A DNA stretch of 64,000 nt from Plasmodium relictum (taxonomy: Eukaryota; Apicomplexa; Aconoidasida; Haemosporida; Plasmodiidae): contig NC_041689.1 of assembly GCF_900005765.1 (NCBI RefSeq), positions 1,364,001-1,428,000 of the forward strand, written 5' to 3'. Both the position numbers and the translations under genes were made by a program. Positions 35,902 to 48,510 of the stretch are shown one piece after another (the stretch's first letter is position 1; each line of letters begins with the position of its first letter). Below the pieces are notes generated by a model. The model worked only from the letters and a program-made list of their open reading frames with translations, had not been told where the DNA came from and made no database searches.

Positions 35902-37154
35902 TTTAGAATTTTTCTCTCCTTTTTCATACAAGAATTAATGATTTACTTGTTTTCTTAAATTTTATTTAAAATCAATTTTTTTTATTAAAATTATTTTTTA
36001 AATCTTTAATTCCACCAGATGATCCTTCTTTTATTCCTCCTTGATTTTTTTTTTTTTTTTTTGAAATAATTTTTAAAATAGAAATTAATAAAACAGAGTT
36101 TTAATTTTTTATTCTGACTAAATTAACGGACGATTTATTTTGTATTTTTTATTTTTTTATTTTAATTTACTAATTTATGTCTAAAATAATTTCCATTCTA
36201 AATCAATCTTTTAAAAAATAAGAATAATTTTTTTTTTTTTCTTAGTATATATACACAAGAATAAATATTTACTTTTTTTTTTTTTAATTTATCTTATAAA
36301 TTTTTTAATATATGTTTAACTTTATGAAAATTACGTTTTACTATATATTTAACAAATTAGCATAAACACATACATGCATTTCAATAAATATTTAAGTCAA
36401 AATTTCTTTCAATATTACTTTTTTTTAAGAGAAATAAGAAAAATATTAAAAAAAATTTATATTAGAGGTTTATCAATATGTTTTTCCATTAATTATTAAA
36501 AGATAATTTTTATATAAAAGTTTATGTTTAAGAATTTGTAAAATAAAAAAAAAATAGTATGTTTTTTTTTTTTAAATTAATATTTTTTTGCTTTATAAAT
36601 TGGTTTTATATTTTTTTTTTTTCTAAATAGTTTATTTTAAAGGAAAAATCATATAACATTTTCCTTTTTGACTTTTTAAATATATGAACTTTGTCATAAA
36701 ATTAATAGAACTTTCAATATATATGTTGATTTCTTTCTTTTATACTACATCTTAATTTTACTTTTTTTTATATTTTTTATGAGAAAAATATAAAAAAAAT
36801 TTTTTTAACAATAATGATATTATAACGAAATAACTTAAATATTATGAATAAAAATATAAATATTATCTCAAATAGTTTTTTATTTATGTGCATATAAAAA
36901 AAAAGGAATGAACAAAATAATTCAAGGTAAAGCTGCCAGAGTCGTAAGGGTTTATAGGTTTACATGCTTTTTTTTTTTTTTTTTATATATATATATATTT
37001 TTTTTATAAGCTTCATTTTTAATTTAAATTAAAAAGAAAAATATAATTTTTTATTTGAAATTATCTTTAATTATATTTAAATTATTTATTTCAAATCAAA
37101 ATTAAATTTTATTTTCAACTAAGCATTCTTTGATTTATTTCCTCATATAAAAAA
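35902..37154 (+). other. Intergenic, RPL39 upstream region
   Basis: About 1.25 kb of T-rich sequence without a gene. One island at about 36918-36967 contains most of the G/C of the region, including GGGTTTATAGGTTTA (listed separately). Confidence 0.5.
36918..36967 (+). promoter_or_regulatory. G/C-containing island with telobox-like motif upstream of RPL39
   Basis: Within otherwise A/T-only sequence, about 50 bases carry TTCAAGGTAAAGCTGCCAGA, then GTCGTAAGGGTTTATAGG and TTTACATGC. GGGTTTA (36948-36954) and TAGGTTTA (36955-36962) resemble the Plasmodium telomere repeat GGGTT(T/C)A and the plant telobox found at ribosomal protein promoters. It lies about 190 bases before the RPL39 ATG. A promoter element is a reasonable inference; a small non-coding RNA is the alternative. 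Confidence 0.4.
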
Positions 37155-37672
37155 ATGGTAAATACATAAAATACATCCAAAAAAAATTTTTTTTAGTATA
37201 TAAAAATCCAAAAAATTATTATAAACATCTTTATATAAATACTTTATAAAAATTAAAGTAAATGTACCATGAATATTATCAAAAAAAATATATATATTCT
37301 TCATATACGTATTTTTTTTTTTTTTTCACAAGGGATCAATAAAAAGTTTCAAATTAAAACAAAAGCTTGGAAAAAAGAAGAGGCAAAATAGGCCAGTGCC
37401 TCATTGGTATAGATTAAAGAAAGATACGAAAATAAGGTAATAAAAATTTATTATATAAGAAAAAAAAAATAAATAAATAAAATTTTACAAAATATACATA
37501 TAATTCGACAAATATATACTGTAGTTTAAATGAATGTGAAGCAGTAAATTATAATGTTGTAATTTTTATACTTAAACGTTTAACTTTTTTTCATTATTTT
37601 TATTTTATATTCTCCATTTTTAGATATAACACAAAAAGAAGACACTGGAGAAGAACTAAATTAGGATTATAA
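37155..37672 (+). CDS. RPL39: 60S ribosomal protein L39 (eL39)
   Basis: Three exons: 37155-37157 (the ATG alone), 37333-37436 and 37624-37672, giving exactly the 51 residues usual for eL39. The sequence starts [20 protein letters not shown] and ends with [12 protein letters not shown]. The Arg/Lys-rich signature [20 protein letters not shown] is unmistakable. eL39 lines the peptide exit tunnel of the large subunit. Donors are GTAAAT and GTAATA; acceptors are CAAG and TTAG. The ATG-only first exon is notable because the intron can carry regulatory sequence right after the start codon. Very high identification confidence; no open reading frame long enough to reveal it without splicing. Confidence 0.96.
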
Positions 37673-38798
37673 ATAGCCAACTATTTTTTATTTTTATATA
37701 TAAAAGTTATGAATAAACATAAGCCAAAGATTTAAGAATGCGTTTTTAAGAATTTTTTTTCTGCATTTTTCCTTTTTGTTTTGTTTTATCTTATATAAAA
37801 ATAGAATATATTAATTTTGAACTATTATAATTCTAATAGAAAATAAATCTTTTAATATAAATTAAGAATTAATTGAGAAATACAATTTAGGAAAAACAAA
37901 TACTTATTTTTTAATTGCACGAACTAAACGCATAAACTTGAAAAATAAAAAGTAAAATATTTTTATTAAAAATTACAAGTAAATATATATTTTAATTACA
38001 ATTTATATTATGATATGTATAGAGGAAGAAAGAAATAACAAAAAAAAAAAAAATTCATTATGAGAATAATTTGGTAACTCTTACCTTTTTTTCCCCCATT
38101 TTAAGTTTCATTCTTTTTAAATTTTAAAAAAAGTATATTTTTTTATTTAAAAAAAAAATACAAGCACATTAATATATTTATACATAACTTCTGTGGGATA
38201 AAAAAAAAAAAAAAATTAAAAAAGAATACATGCAAATTATGTATTTCTTAAATTTACGTAATATTTTTTCCTAAAAGTCTTTTAATAAAAAAGATCGAAA
38301 AATCTCAAAATGTGCAAAGAACATTAACCTATTAAATTGTTTTAAAGAGGACAATTTCTTAAAAAAAAAAAAAATTATAAATTTTTAGCGTATTATTTGT
38401 TATTCTTTTTTATCATTTAAACAATGATTACAAACGCAACATTTCTTAACTATTATAATTTTATAATTGTAAAATTTATAATATCTTTTTGATTTAATAT
38501 TTTTTTTTTGTGTGTGTGTGCACAAAACTTATAAAAAAAAATTAATTCTAATTTTTATATGCAAAATACTAAGAATATTTAGTATTTAGATGAAACAAAA
38601 CAAAATTATGCAATTTTGTAAACAAATAATGAAGTATATTTGTTATTTTTATTTACATAAAAAACTTTTAAATCTGAATTTTTTCTTTTCATTGTTCTTG
38701 TCTAAGTTTTTTTAAATTATATAATACAAACTTTATGATTTTTTTATCTATTTTTTTTTTATTTTTCAATTTTTTTTTTTTTTCGGGAAATTTTAATA
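37673..38798 (+). other. Intergenic RPL39 / BTP1
   Basis: About 1.1 kb, AT-rich, no gene. It includes a short (GT)n run at 38510-38520 ending in GCACA and long A and T runs. Confidence 0.5.
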
Positions 38799-40907
38799 AT
38801 GAAAACTATAAATAAAAACTCTCACCTAAAAAACGATGATTTTACCCTTAATGTTAACAATAGCAATGATTTTAACAGAATTTTAGGTGAAATAAAATTA
38901 AAACAACTGCAATATGAAAAGGAGAAAACTAAAAAGAATCCTAAATCCAAAATAGAAACGAAGAATGAAAATAAGATCGGAAGTCATAAGAAAGAATTAG
39001 AAAAAAATACAATGGAATATAAAAAAATTCTGAGAAAAAATAGAAATAATCATGAAAAATATTCACGAAAGCATAAAAGTGAGGAAAAAATAAAAAAGGA
39101 AATTTTTGAGGACACTCCTATTTTTCCTCATATTAAGTCGTTAATTTTAGATCACGAAAGTGAAAGCAGAAATTCTGAATATTCATATGATATGAAAAAT
39201 GCGAAAGATGAAAAAATTAAAAATAATAATTCCCTTAACAAAAATGGCAATCATACCATATACGACATTTACACAAACACCTTAAAAAAACTTTCAATAA
39301 AAGATGAAAATAATTTTTTAAAAGGTAAAAAGAAAGGAAATTTGTATATTAATGATAAAATTCTAGAAAATAAAAAAAAAAATTTATATGGAGGAATAAA
39401 AAATAAAAAAAATATGAACTTAATAAACGCAAATATCTCTAATTCTTATGATACATCGTCATATAGCATTATCCAAAGAAGTGAAAGTAATAACTCCAAA
39501 AAAAGAGAAAGAGTAAATGATCAAAAACAAAAAGAAGCAAAACAAAAAAAAAGTTACCAGGAAAATCACTGCCTCCATATTAATAACAGAAATTATAATG
39601 ATATAGAAAACATTAATAATAATTATGCCACAAATAACCAAACGTATTATGATAATAGGTTAGCGGATAATTGTAATATAATCAAAGAAAATCATAATTA
39701 TAGTAGTGATAAATGCTATGAAGATGAAAACACAAAAGGAAGAAAAAAAGAAAAATTGGAAAAAGAACAAGATGAATATAAATATGAATATGAAGAGAAA
39801 AATAAAGGAAAATATCAAGATAATAATGAAGACTATTATATAAATGAAGAGAGTTACGAAAACTCAATAGAAATGGAAAAGAGTCATAAAAGCAACACAA
39901 ATGAATCAATATCCTTAAAAAATGAAAATTTTCTATTGAAAGATAAAGAAAACCCCAAAAAAAAACAAAAGATGCATATAGAAAATAGTAGCAAATATAA
40001 TGAAACCGAAAAGGCAAGTGATTATTTAAAAACTCCATTTATGTTGTCCATTGAATGCTTAGATGAAAATGAAAAACAATTAATTAATAAGAGAGAAATA
40101 AAAAATGAGGATATGGAAATTATTAACCTAAATCACGGCAATGATATTCTAAGTAATTGTATGGATACATACCATAAAAATAATTCAATCCTAGCACCAG
40201 TAAAAAAAAGACCTATAAATAATATGAATTATTTATTAAATGATCAAGCATATGACAAAAAAAAATTACTTAATGAGAAAAAAATTAGAAATTACTCAAA
40301 ATCAGAAGTAACTACAACTGATTCAGAATATTCATTTAATGAAAATCTAAATATTTCATATGAAAATTTTAAAACTAAAAATAAAAATAAAATGTTTTCT
40401 GTAGTAGACGAAAGAAAAAATAAAAAGGATTTATTGAAAATCATAAACAGTAAAAATATTTTAAATATTAGAAAAATCTTAAGAATTATGAGAGAGCTTT
40501 ATATTGGATTTATAGGATTACAATTAATTTATTTTATAACATACATTTTATTTGGTAACAACAGCGTTTACTTAATCCAAATTATTTCAATATCTTGTAC
40601 CTTTTTTTCACTTTTGGATGCTAATTATCACGGTTACATACTAAATGGATTTATCGATATATGTATAGCTATTTTTTTAAACATAGCTATCATAAAAGAT
40701 ACATCGGGATTTAAAAGCTTACAAACTGATAATGTGCTAAAAAACATAGCCACATCAAATGTCATTCTACTTTATATGTTTTCTGTATTTTCATTCGTAA
40801 ACAGCTATTATATATTCAGATTACATTCATTAGAAAAACAAAGTATTAAGCACATTATAAGGAACATTGAATCAAGAAAAGAAAAGGAAATTAAAGTAAT
40901 TACGTAA
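38799..40907 (+). CDS. BTP1: Basal complex transmembrane protein 1-like
   Basis: 702 residues. The first 560 or so are charged and disordered (Lys/Asn/Glu-rich). The C-terminal 135 contain four predicted transmembrane helices at about 566-587 (YIGFIGLQLIYFITYILFG), 592-612, 616-635 and 655-680, ending in a basic tail (HIIRNIESRKEKEIKVIT). This layout, and the position next to RPL39, match BTP1 of P. falciparum as I remember it. BTP1 marks the basal complex, the contractile ring that closes around daughter merozoites at the end of segmentation. Identification therefore rests on topology and context, not on a catalytic motif. Single exon. Confidence 0.8.
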   Translation: MKTINKNSHLKNDDFTLNVNNSNDFNRILGEIKLKQLQYEKEKTKKNPKSKIETKNENKIGSHKKELEKNTMEYKKILRKNRNNHEKYSRKHKSEEKIKKEIFEDTPIFPHIKSLILDHESESRNSEYSYDMKNAKDEKIKNNNSLNKNGNHTIYDIYTNTLKKLSIKDENNFLKGKKKGNLYINDKILENKKKNLYGGIKNKKNMNLINANISNSYDTSSYSIIQRSESNNSKKRERVNDQKQKEAKQKKSYQENHCLHINNRNYNDIENINNNYATNNQTYYDNRLADNCNIIKENHNYSSDKCYEDENTKGRKKEKLEKEQDEYKYEYEEKNKGKYQDNNEDYYINEESYENSIEMEKSHKSNTNESISLKNENFLLKDKENPKKKQKMHIENSSKYNETEKASDYLKTPFMLSIECLDENEKQLINKREIKNEDMEIINLNHGNDILSNCMDTYHKNNSILAPVKKRPINNMNYLLNDQAYDKKKLLNEKKIRNYSKSEVTTTDSEYSFNENLNISYENFKTKNKNKMFSVVDERKNKKDLLKIINSKNILNIRKILRIMRELYIGFIGLQLIYFITYILFGNNSVYLIQIISISCTFFSLLDANYHGYILNGFIDICIAIFLNIAIIKDTSGFKSLQTDNVLKNIATSNVILLYMFSVFSFVNSYYIFRLHSLEKQSIKHIIRNIESRKEKEIKVIT

Positions 40908-42476
40908 ATTTTATCATGAACTGTACAAAAAATTTTAAAAAATACATTTTTTTTTTTTATTAATAACATAAGTATGCTTACATAAAAATAAAATAAAATA
41001 AAGTAAAATTAAAAATATTTTAAATAATATCTCTTTTTAAGCATTTCACTAATTAAAAATATTTATACTTTTTTTTTGTTTTCTTACATTATCTGATTAA
41101 AATATGCAAATAAAAATTTTGTACTTTTTTTTTTGTCTTGTAATAATTTTTAACTTGTTTTATTTTCTAATGTGAAAATTTTTTTTTTTTGATATATTGC
41201 ACCTATAAAAATAATGAAATTTTTGTATATACAACTTTTTTTATAAAAAAAAATAATTTCCTTGAATATTTATATTTAGAATATGCAATTATTTTTTAAC
41301 TTTTAGATATTTTATAACACAACTTTAAAAATAATGTATTAATATTTTGATTTCATCATGATTATTTCTTTTCAAATAATAATTATACTTCAAAAAAAAA
41401 ATGTATGAAACTAAAATATTAAAATGCAGTCAAAAAAAGCACATAAAATCTTTTAATTCTGTTTTTTAATTATATTAAAAATGGAAATTAAAAATATGTA
41501 AAAAACCCTTATAAATATGAAGCTTAATACTTTTCATACTTCATTAAAAAAAGAAATGTTGTAAAATTTTGTATTTATTATTATTATTGATTTATGTAAC
41601 ACCTAACTTGTTAATATAAAATTAAAATTTACACTTACACATTTTATATTGTTTTTTTTTTTCCTTTTTGCTGCAAAATTTATCAAAATTTTTTATTTTA
41701 TAAAAAAATAGCAAATAAGGAAATATATTTTAAATGAAATATGCATTTTAATTATTTTTTTTATTATTATTTAAAAATAATATATTCGTAAATATTTGTC
41801 TAGTTATAATAAACATGTAAGTAGACCTAAAGAAATATAGATTAAATGTAATAAAATTAACTTCAAAAAAAATTATGACTATCCGAAAAATTTATGTATA
41901 TGACAAATTAAAGTGTGCAAAAAAAAAAAAAAAGAAAATTCTATGTCATTTTGCTACATGAAAATATAATTATACATATACAAGATCAATAAGAAAATTT
42001 TTGTTTAAAACAAAACTTTTTTAAAAAGTAATTTTAAACTATAATTAAAAATAAAAAAAAAAAAAATTATCCATAAAACACTTACATTTTTTTGAAAAAC
42101 AATTAAAATTTTTTTTTTGTTTTTTTGTTACTAAATCTGTTTCAATACAAAACGTTCAAATTTTCCTTCAGTTTTAAAGTAAACTTTAAATAACCAAAAA
42201 AATAAAAAATATATTTGTCTATTTTAATTTTCATATCTACATATATATAAATAAATACTCATATATATTTTAATTTTAAAATTATATGAGGAATTTTTGT
42301 TGAAATGTAAAAGAAACTAAAAAAAAAATTAGTAAGTGAAAAAGAAAAAATATATAATTCATTTTTATGGTATAGCTAATATTAAAATTAGACAATTTAA
42401 ATTCCTTAATTTATATCATTATAATATTTAATAATTAAATAATATTAAAAATTGTTTACATACAATTGTAGAAAAA
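40908..42476 (+). other. Intergenic BTP1 / EF-hand-like gene
   Basis: About 1.57 kb of AT-rich sequence with homopolymer runs; no gene, repeat or RNA candidate stands out. Confidence 0.5.
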
Positions 42477-43589
42477 ATGGAAATGGAAAGCAATTACAAA
42501 AAATACGACAATTTCGAAGTTTTAATGAAACAAATATGTAATGAGTTAAAAAAAAGAGATAAAAATAAAAATGGGTTAATGTTATATAATTCTTTTGTTG
42601 AAGTAATGAATATATTTCAAATTGAATATGGTAGTCCCATTATAGATTATCTGATGAAAAACTGTTTTGTAACTGAAGATGGTTTTGTAAATTATAAAAA
42701 TTTATTACTTATTCATGATCCTTCAAAAACAATTAAAAATAATTCTGAACGTATAGCAGAGACAATGAACCCCAAATTTATACATATGCAAGATAAATAT
42801 GAAGATATTGATAAATCTATGCAAAAAAAAAATGAAATTATAAGAAAACTATATTCTCAATGGGATAAATGCCTATTAAAAGACGAAGAATTCAAAGAAA
42901 AATTAATCGATGCAAATATTGATATAACTCCAGAATTTGAAAGGTCTTTATATTTATATGGACCCAGTAGATCATTAAGTTTTGCAAATGTAATGAAAAC
43001 ATTATATATTAACAGTAGTAGAAATAGAAAAAATAGAAACAATTTTATAAACAAAATAAAGGATGAGAAATGGCGCAAATTAAATGTTGATGAAAATGTA
43101 CAATGCTTTCAGGAGCCTCACAGAAATCCCATAGTATGGGAGGAACCAAATATCATAGATGCAGATAATTTAATTGAAAATGTTGAAGCTATTTCAAAAT
43201 ATTTAAAGGGGGAAGAAAATTTTAACTTAAACAAAGAAACAATATCAAAAGATTTTTTTAATAATACAGTAAAAAATTTAATAAAAAATTATATTGCTAA
43301 TAAAATTTCAGAAAAAGAATTTTACTTATGCTTAAGTAAATTGAATATATCAATAACACAAGAATTAAACAATTTAATTAAATATCATGAATCTGACAGT
43401 AATGGGAAATTCAAAGATTTTGCCACAATAATACATAGATGCATACCAAAAAATATATCACATAGTTTACAAACAGGCATAGAATTAGCGCCAGTAGAAA
43501 AAAATAATACATATACAAACTTAAATTTTACTTTTAATAATTTCCATGGTAATAACTTATCTTCTGATAACTTTAATGATAATAAGTGA
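42477..43589 (+). CDS. EF-hand-like (degenerate calmodulin-type) protein
   Basis: 370 residues with several helix-loop-helix units. Loop-like segments are DKNKNGLMLYNSF (about 24-36), TEDGFVNYKNLL (about 65-76) and ESDSNGKFKDFA (about 306-317), with further helical pairs between (ANIDITPEFERSLYLYG region). The loops keep the central Gly and some Asx, but position 12 is Ser or Ala instead of Glu, so calcium binding is doubtful. The middle part contains PHRNPIVWEEPNI. There is little low-complexity sequence, suggesting a conserved role, perhaps as a scaffold. I know of no specific function. Single exon; it is the last gene before the probable centromere. Confidence 0.85.
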   Translation: MEMESNYKKYDNFEVLMKQICNELKKRDKNKNGLMLYNSFVEVMNIFQIEYGSPIIDYLMKNCFVTEDGFVNYKNLLLIHDPSKTIKNNSERIAETMNPKFIHMQDKYEDIDKSMQKKNEIIRKLYSQWDKCLLKDEEFKEKLIDANIDITPEFERSLYLYGPSRSLSFANVMKTLYINSSRNRKNRNNFINKIKDEKWRKLNVDENVQCFQEPHRNPIVWEEPNIIDADNLIENVEAISKYLKGEENFNLNKETISKDFFNNTVKNLIKNYIANKISEKEFYLCLSKLNISITQELNNLIKYHESDSNGKFKDFATIIHRCIPKNISHSLQTGIELAPVEKNNTYTNLNFTFNNFHGNNLSSDNFNDNK

Positions 43590-46500
43590 GATAATAGATT
43601 AATAAATATTAGCTATTCCACTTTAAATAAGGAATTTTTGTAACTTGATACAAAAAAATGTGAAATAATTTTTATACGGCCATAAACTAAATGTTCTTTA
43701 TCATACATAATTCTCTGTCTGAAATGTAGAATGACGTAGTCTATTGCATTTTTTCCGAAATACGCAAAAATAAAATAAAATAAAAATATTAAATAAAAAT
43801 AATCGATTAAATCATAAAAATTTTCAAAATCACAAATTTGTTAGTAGATTTATGAAATGTTTTCCGTTAATTATAAACAGTTGAATTATTAAATTTTGCA
43901 TCGTATTAGAATAAATTAACCTAGAGATATTTTTTAGTTAAATAATAAAGAAAAAAAAGAAATATTATATAAATTTTTCTATTTTAAAAAATACAAAAAT
44001 GCTTACTATGAATAAACTTAGAAATAATTCTAACCGCTTTTTTTTTATTATTATTTCAAAGCAATGAATATTATTTATATAATAGCTTTTTATTTATTGT
44101 TTTAGATTTTGTTTCACACTTTTTTCTGATATTTCCATTTAACAGAATTGTCTTCTATTTTTTTTTTCTTTTTTTTTGTGCTTATAATAAATTTTGATAG
44201 AAATTCAATCAAGTAATATACATATTTGCTTACATTTATGCCCTTTTATCATTACGATTAAAATATAAGCATGTATTTACATTTTATAATAAATATAAAA
44301 AAAATCATAGCATTAAATTAAATATATAAATTTCTCCTCTTTCATAAAGATGTTAAATAATGTCAGATATTAATTGTCTTTATTCATATTTATAATAAAG
44401 ATAAAATTAATATGAAGAATAATTCATTTATAACATTTAATATATATATATTACAATTTTTTAAAAGATAGATAATTTAAAAACAATTCCTTAAAATCAT
44501 ATGAAAGTGGTATCATAAAATACAATTTTAAATTATATAACAATTTTCGCCATGAAAGAAAAATAATTATAAAGCAAAATTACCTCGAAATTATGCTTTC
44601 TTACAGGTGAGCGTATGATTCTTTATACTTCTATACTTTTCCTAAAATTAATATTTAAATAAAAATTGGTTATATCTTTAAAAAATGATAAGAAACTTTA
44701 TTTTTCCTTTTTTTTTAACTATTCAAGTTTGAGTTTCCACATAATTTGTATTATTTATTTGACAAAACTTTAGAAGTTTTTAAGGAAGAAAATGAATTAG
44801 CCAATTATAAATATTCTTTAGGAATACATTCTAAAATAAATACTAGACATTTAACACTTTTAAATTAACATAAAATATTTACACTTAAAAAATATAACTT
44901 CTACAACTTTCAAGTAACTAAATATTTAACTATATCACTTTATTTTCATAGTGATTTTTTATTCTTTTATATTAAAAAAATCATAAACAAGATAAAAAAA
45001 AGGTTCATGAATTCCTTATTCAATGCTTTAATGACCAATGTATTATAAGTTATAAAAATTGAATTATCATGAAATATTTCGTAAAATTATGAATGCAAAT
45101 GTTTCTTTTATATAAAGATTTTGAGTTTTTTAATTCAATAGTCCATAAATTTTTATTTTAGAATTTACAGAAAATATTCATATATTAAAAAATGGAAACT
45201 ATCCCAAAAAAAGAAAATAGTTACTTATATATGTTTTTTCTAAATTAGTGTATAACTTCTTAATTTTCAATTAATATACACAATTTTTAAAATTTTTTAT
45301 AAAATTATAGTTCTTACTAAATTAAAATACAATTTTTTTATATAAAAAGAAACGATATATAAAGCAGTCAATAAATATCATGTTTCTGGAAAACTTTCAA
45401 TTTAAATTGTCTTAATGTATTTTTTTAGAAAAACTATCAGCATAATTATTAGAAAATATAAGTTTAATTAGTGATATAGTTAATTATTATAAAGATTTTT
45501 TTTTCCTTGTCTATAATTTATTATATAAAATTTATGTATATTTTTCTTTTTCATTATTTATGTTTTAAGTAAGAATGAATATGTTATTTTTTTAGTAAAA
45601 AAAAAAAATCATAAACATAGTAATATTGGATATATATATATGTATATTTAAATTCCATACCTGAAATAAAATATATTTAATTTTCTTTTTTACAAAATTT
45701 CGTAAATATCTAAGAAATACATATAAAAACAAGATTCGTAGAAATAAAGTATGATATTATATGATGTTATTCTTATGTATGTAGCTTTCAGGATAATAAG
45801 GATAAAAAAAAAATTATATATATATACTTTTGGTATATTTAAAAAGAAAACTAAATTATACTCTTTTTTTTTTATACTTAATGATCATAAATTAATTCAA
45901 GGCTTTGATTTTGCATCTTCATATATTTACTTTTTATTTCAATTTTTACATTTTTTAAAGGTTATTTAAAAAGTTTCTATAAACATTAAAAAATTAACGA
46001 AAATATCAATTTATGAAATGAAAAATTTTCAAAACAAAATTTGTATTTTTGTATATAAATTGCAAAGATTCTTTTTTGAATAAGTTCAGTAGTATAAAAA
46101 TATTTATTCTGAATAATCAATAAAAACTCTATCTTTTTTATTCAAAATTATATGTTTAATATATAAATTTTATTATCTTATTTTCTTTTAAATGATTTTT
46201 AATACGTAAAAAAATAAAGAGAAATTAAGTATCTATTGGAATGACGTAGATATATCTGAATTATATAGCAAAATACTATTTCTAATATCTAATACATATG
46301 CCAAATATAATTTTAACTTGTATTTTCAAGTATATTTATTTACTGATATTTTTTCATATATTTTTAACATTATTACATTTTATATTTGAATACTGTTCAT
46401 ACTTTAAAATTTTTAATATTTGTTCTTGTTGTATGATGTATTCTATGATATATAATAGAGCAAAAAAGAATATATAAATTGTTTATCAATAAATGTAAGT

Positions 46501-47949
46501 AATAATTTAGCAACAAAATTCAAAAAAACATATAAATAACTTTTAAGTAAAAATTCATTCATTAAAGATTTATTTGTTTTTTTTAATCCATTTATCACAT
46601 TCTTCATCTTAAAAAATTTTTTTTGTATGAATAATTTATTATTTCTTATTAAAGTACATAGATTATTACTACAACAAGGTGTGTATATTTTTTTTATTTT
46701 CCATTACTTGAAAGTATATTTTTCATAATAATTTAATTGTTTTACATTAAGTTAATATTTTATATTTCATTTTATTCTCTTTAAAAAAGAACTGTTGCAT
46801 AATATAGTTCTTTTAGATAAATATATATTCATTAAAATAGAACTACAATAGTTATATTTTTTATAAAAATAGTTTATAGGAAATTTTTATGTTGCTTAAA
46901 TAGAAAAGATAATACATTTGTTATGAAGGTTTAAAAAAACATAATTTTTGAGGTCGTATTTTTTAAATGCAACATAAATTATTGGATAATGGGGTCTCGC
47001 TATACTAGATTTTCGAAAAAATATATTCTTAAAGGGTATAAATAAAAAGAATTTTAGTTTATAAAATTTCACTTGGGTTTGTATTAATTCATATATACTC
47101 ATATGTTAAAATTAGATATAATTTTTTTTAAAGTATTTTAATCAATGTTTCATATATTTTATAGGCTTTAATTTATTAAAATCCCTTTATATATGATTAA
47201 TTAATGTTCCAAAATATAAGATTATGATGTACCAACTATTTTTTCTATTGTACATTCTTTTTTGGGAATTCCGGATAAAAAACCTTAAACGTACTTTCTT
47301 TTAATGTAATACTCTAAAAAAAGTGGAAAAAAAAAATTTCTTTGGAATAATATTCCAAATATTTATTATTCTTAATAGATTATTTTCTTTCTTTTATACG
47401 GACAAATAATATTTATAACTATATGAAATATACAACTTATTAAACATAAGAACAACCGTAAGGTAAAAATTTTACATACCAATGTTATAAATTGTCATTA
47501 TAAAAATTAGTTTTTTTTAAATTATCATGTCTATAAATTTTGTCTATATTTCTCTAATATAAAAACAAAGCATATAATAAAATCAAGGAATAAAATAAAA
47601 TATATAATAAAATAATTACAATAACACAGTTTTTAAAAAAAATTATTACACTATAATTTAAATTATTTCATTAAAAATATGCAAATAAAAATAGTAAAAA
47701 ATTTAGTAGAATAAAGTTTAAATTGTCATTGCCATATAAAGAATTAAAAATAAAATCAATACATAATTAAATAACTAAAAGTAACATAGAATAAAAAAAA
47801 AATGTATATTAATTAGAATAATATTCAAATTTATAAAAAGGTCTAAAAAGTACTTATAGTCTTAGATAGTAAATATAATTTATTAATTATTAATTTAAAA
47901 ATATATTAAGTAATATAAAAGTTAGAATAATTATTTATTAAAGGTATAT
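43590..47949. other. Left pericentromeric gene desert
   Basis: 4.4 kb without a believable gene. Texture differs from ordinary spacers in this window: fewer homopolymer runs, more mixed sequence, and short broken reading frames such as 45751-45969 and the minus-strand frame at 46896-47102. A G/C-containing patch lies at about 43675-43775, just after the EF-hand-like gene. It may include decayed mobile-element or gene sequence (see findings), but nothing is certain. Confidence 0.5.
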
Positions 47950-48445
47950 TCAAAATAAAGTCCACTTTTAAATAAAATTTATATGTATAATAAATAAATG
48001 TAAATAGATACTTTTAAAAACTATTAAATATTTTATTTAGATATATTAATGTTATAAATTTTCCAAATTAATATTAATTAAAAATTATAAATAATAAAAA
48101 AAAAAATTCTTAAATAATTCTATTCAATTTATCTTAAAATTTATTAAAAAATATTAATTATTTAGAAAAATAATATTACAAAATTTATTTTTAATAATAA
48201 TAATAATAAAACATTATGCATAATTAACATATTATTAACAGTAATTTAAAATTTCATTTTAATTTAATTAATTTATTGTATAATTTTAATTAATTTAACT
48301 TTATTTTTTTATTTAATTTCCCCCTTTATATTTTAATTTACTATATACTTATTTTAAATTATTATATTTTTTTAATATTTATTTATTTAAGAAGTTTAAT
48401 TATCTATGATGCATAATTATTTTATCTTTTACACTAAATTAATTA

Positions 48446-48510
48446 TTTAATTTAATTTAATTTAATTTAATTTAATTTAATTTAATTTAATTTAATTTAA
48501 TTTAATTTAA
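48446..48510. repeat. (TTTAA)13 tandem repeat
   Basis: Thirteen perfect copies of the 5-mer TTTAA in 65 bases, the most regular repeat in the window, near the left part of the probable centromere core. Confidence 0.95.

Noticed and set aside
45751-47102. Two short frames in the left pericentromeric flank
   Set aside because: Short, hydrophobic/Lys-rich, no recognisable domain or splice partner; kept only as part of the texture observation.
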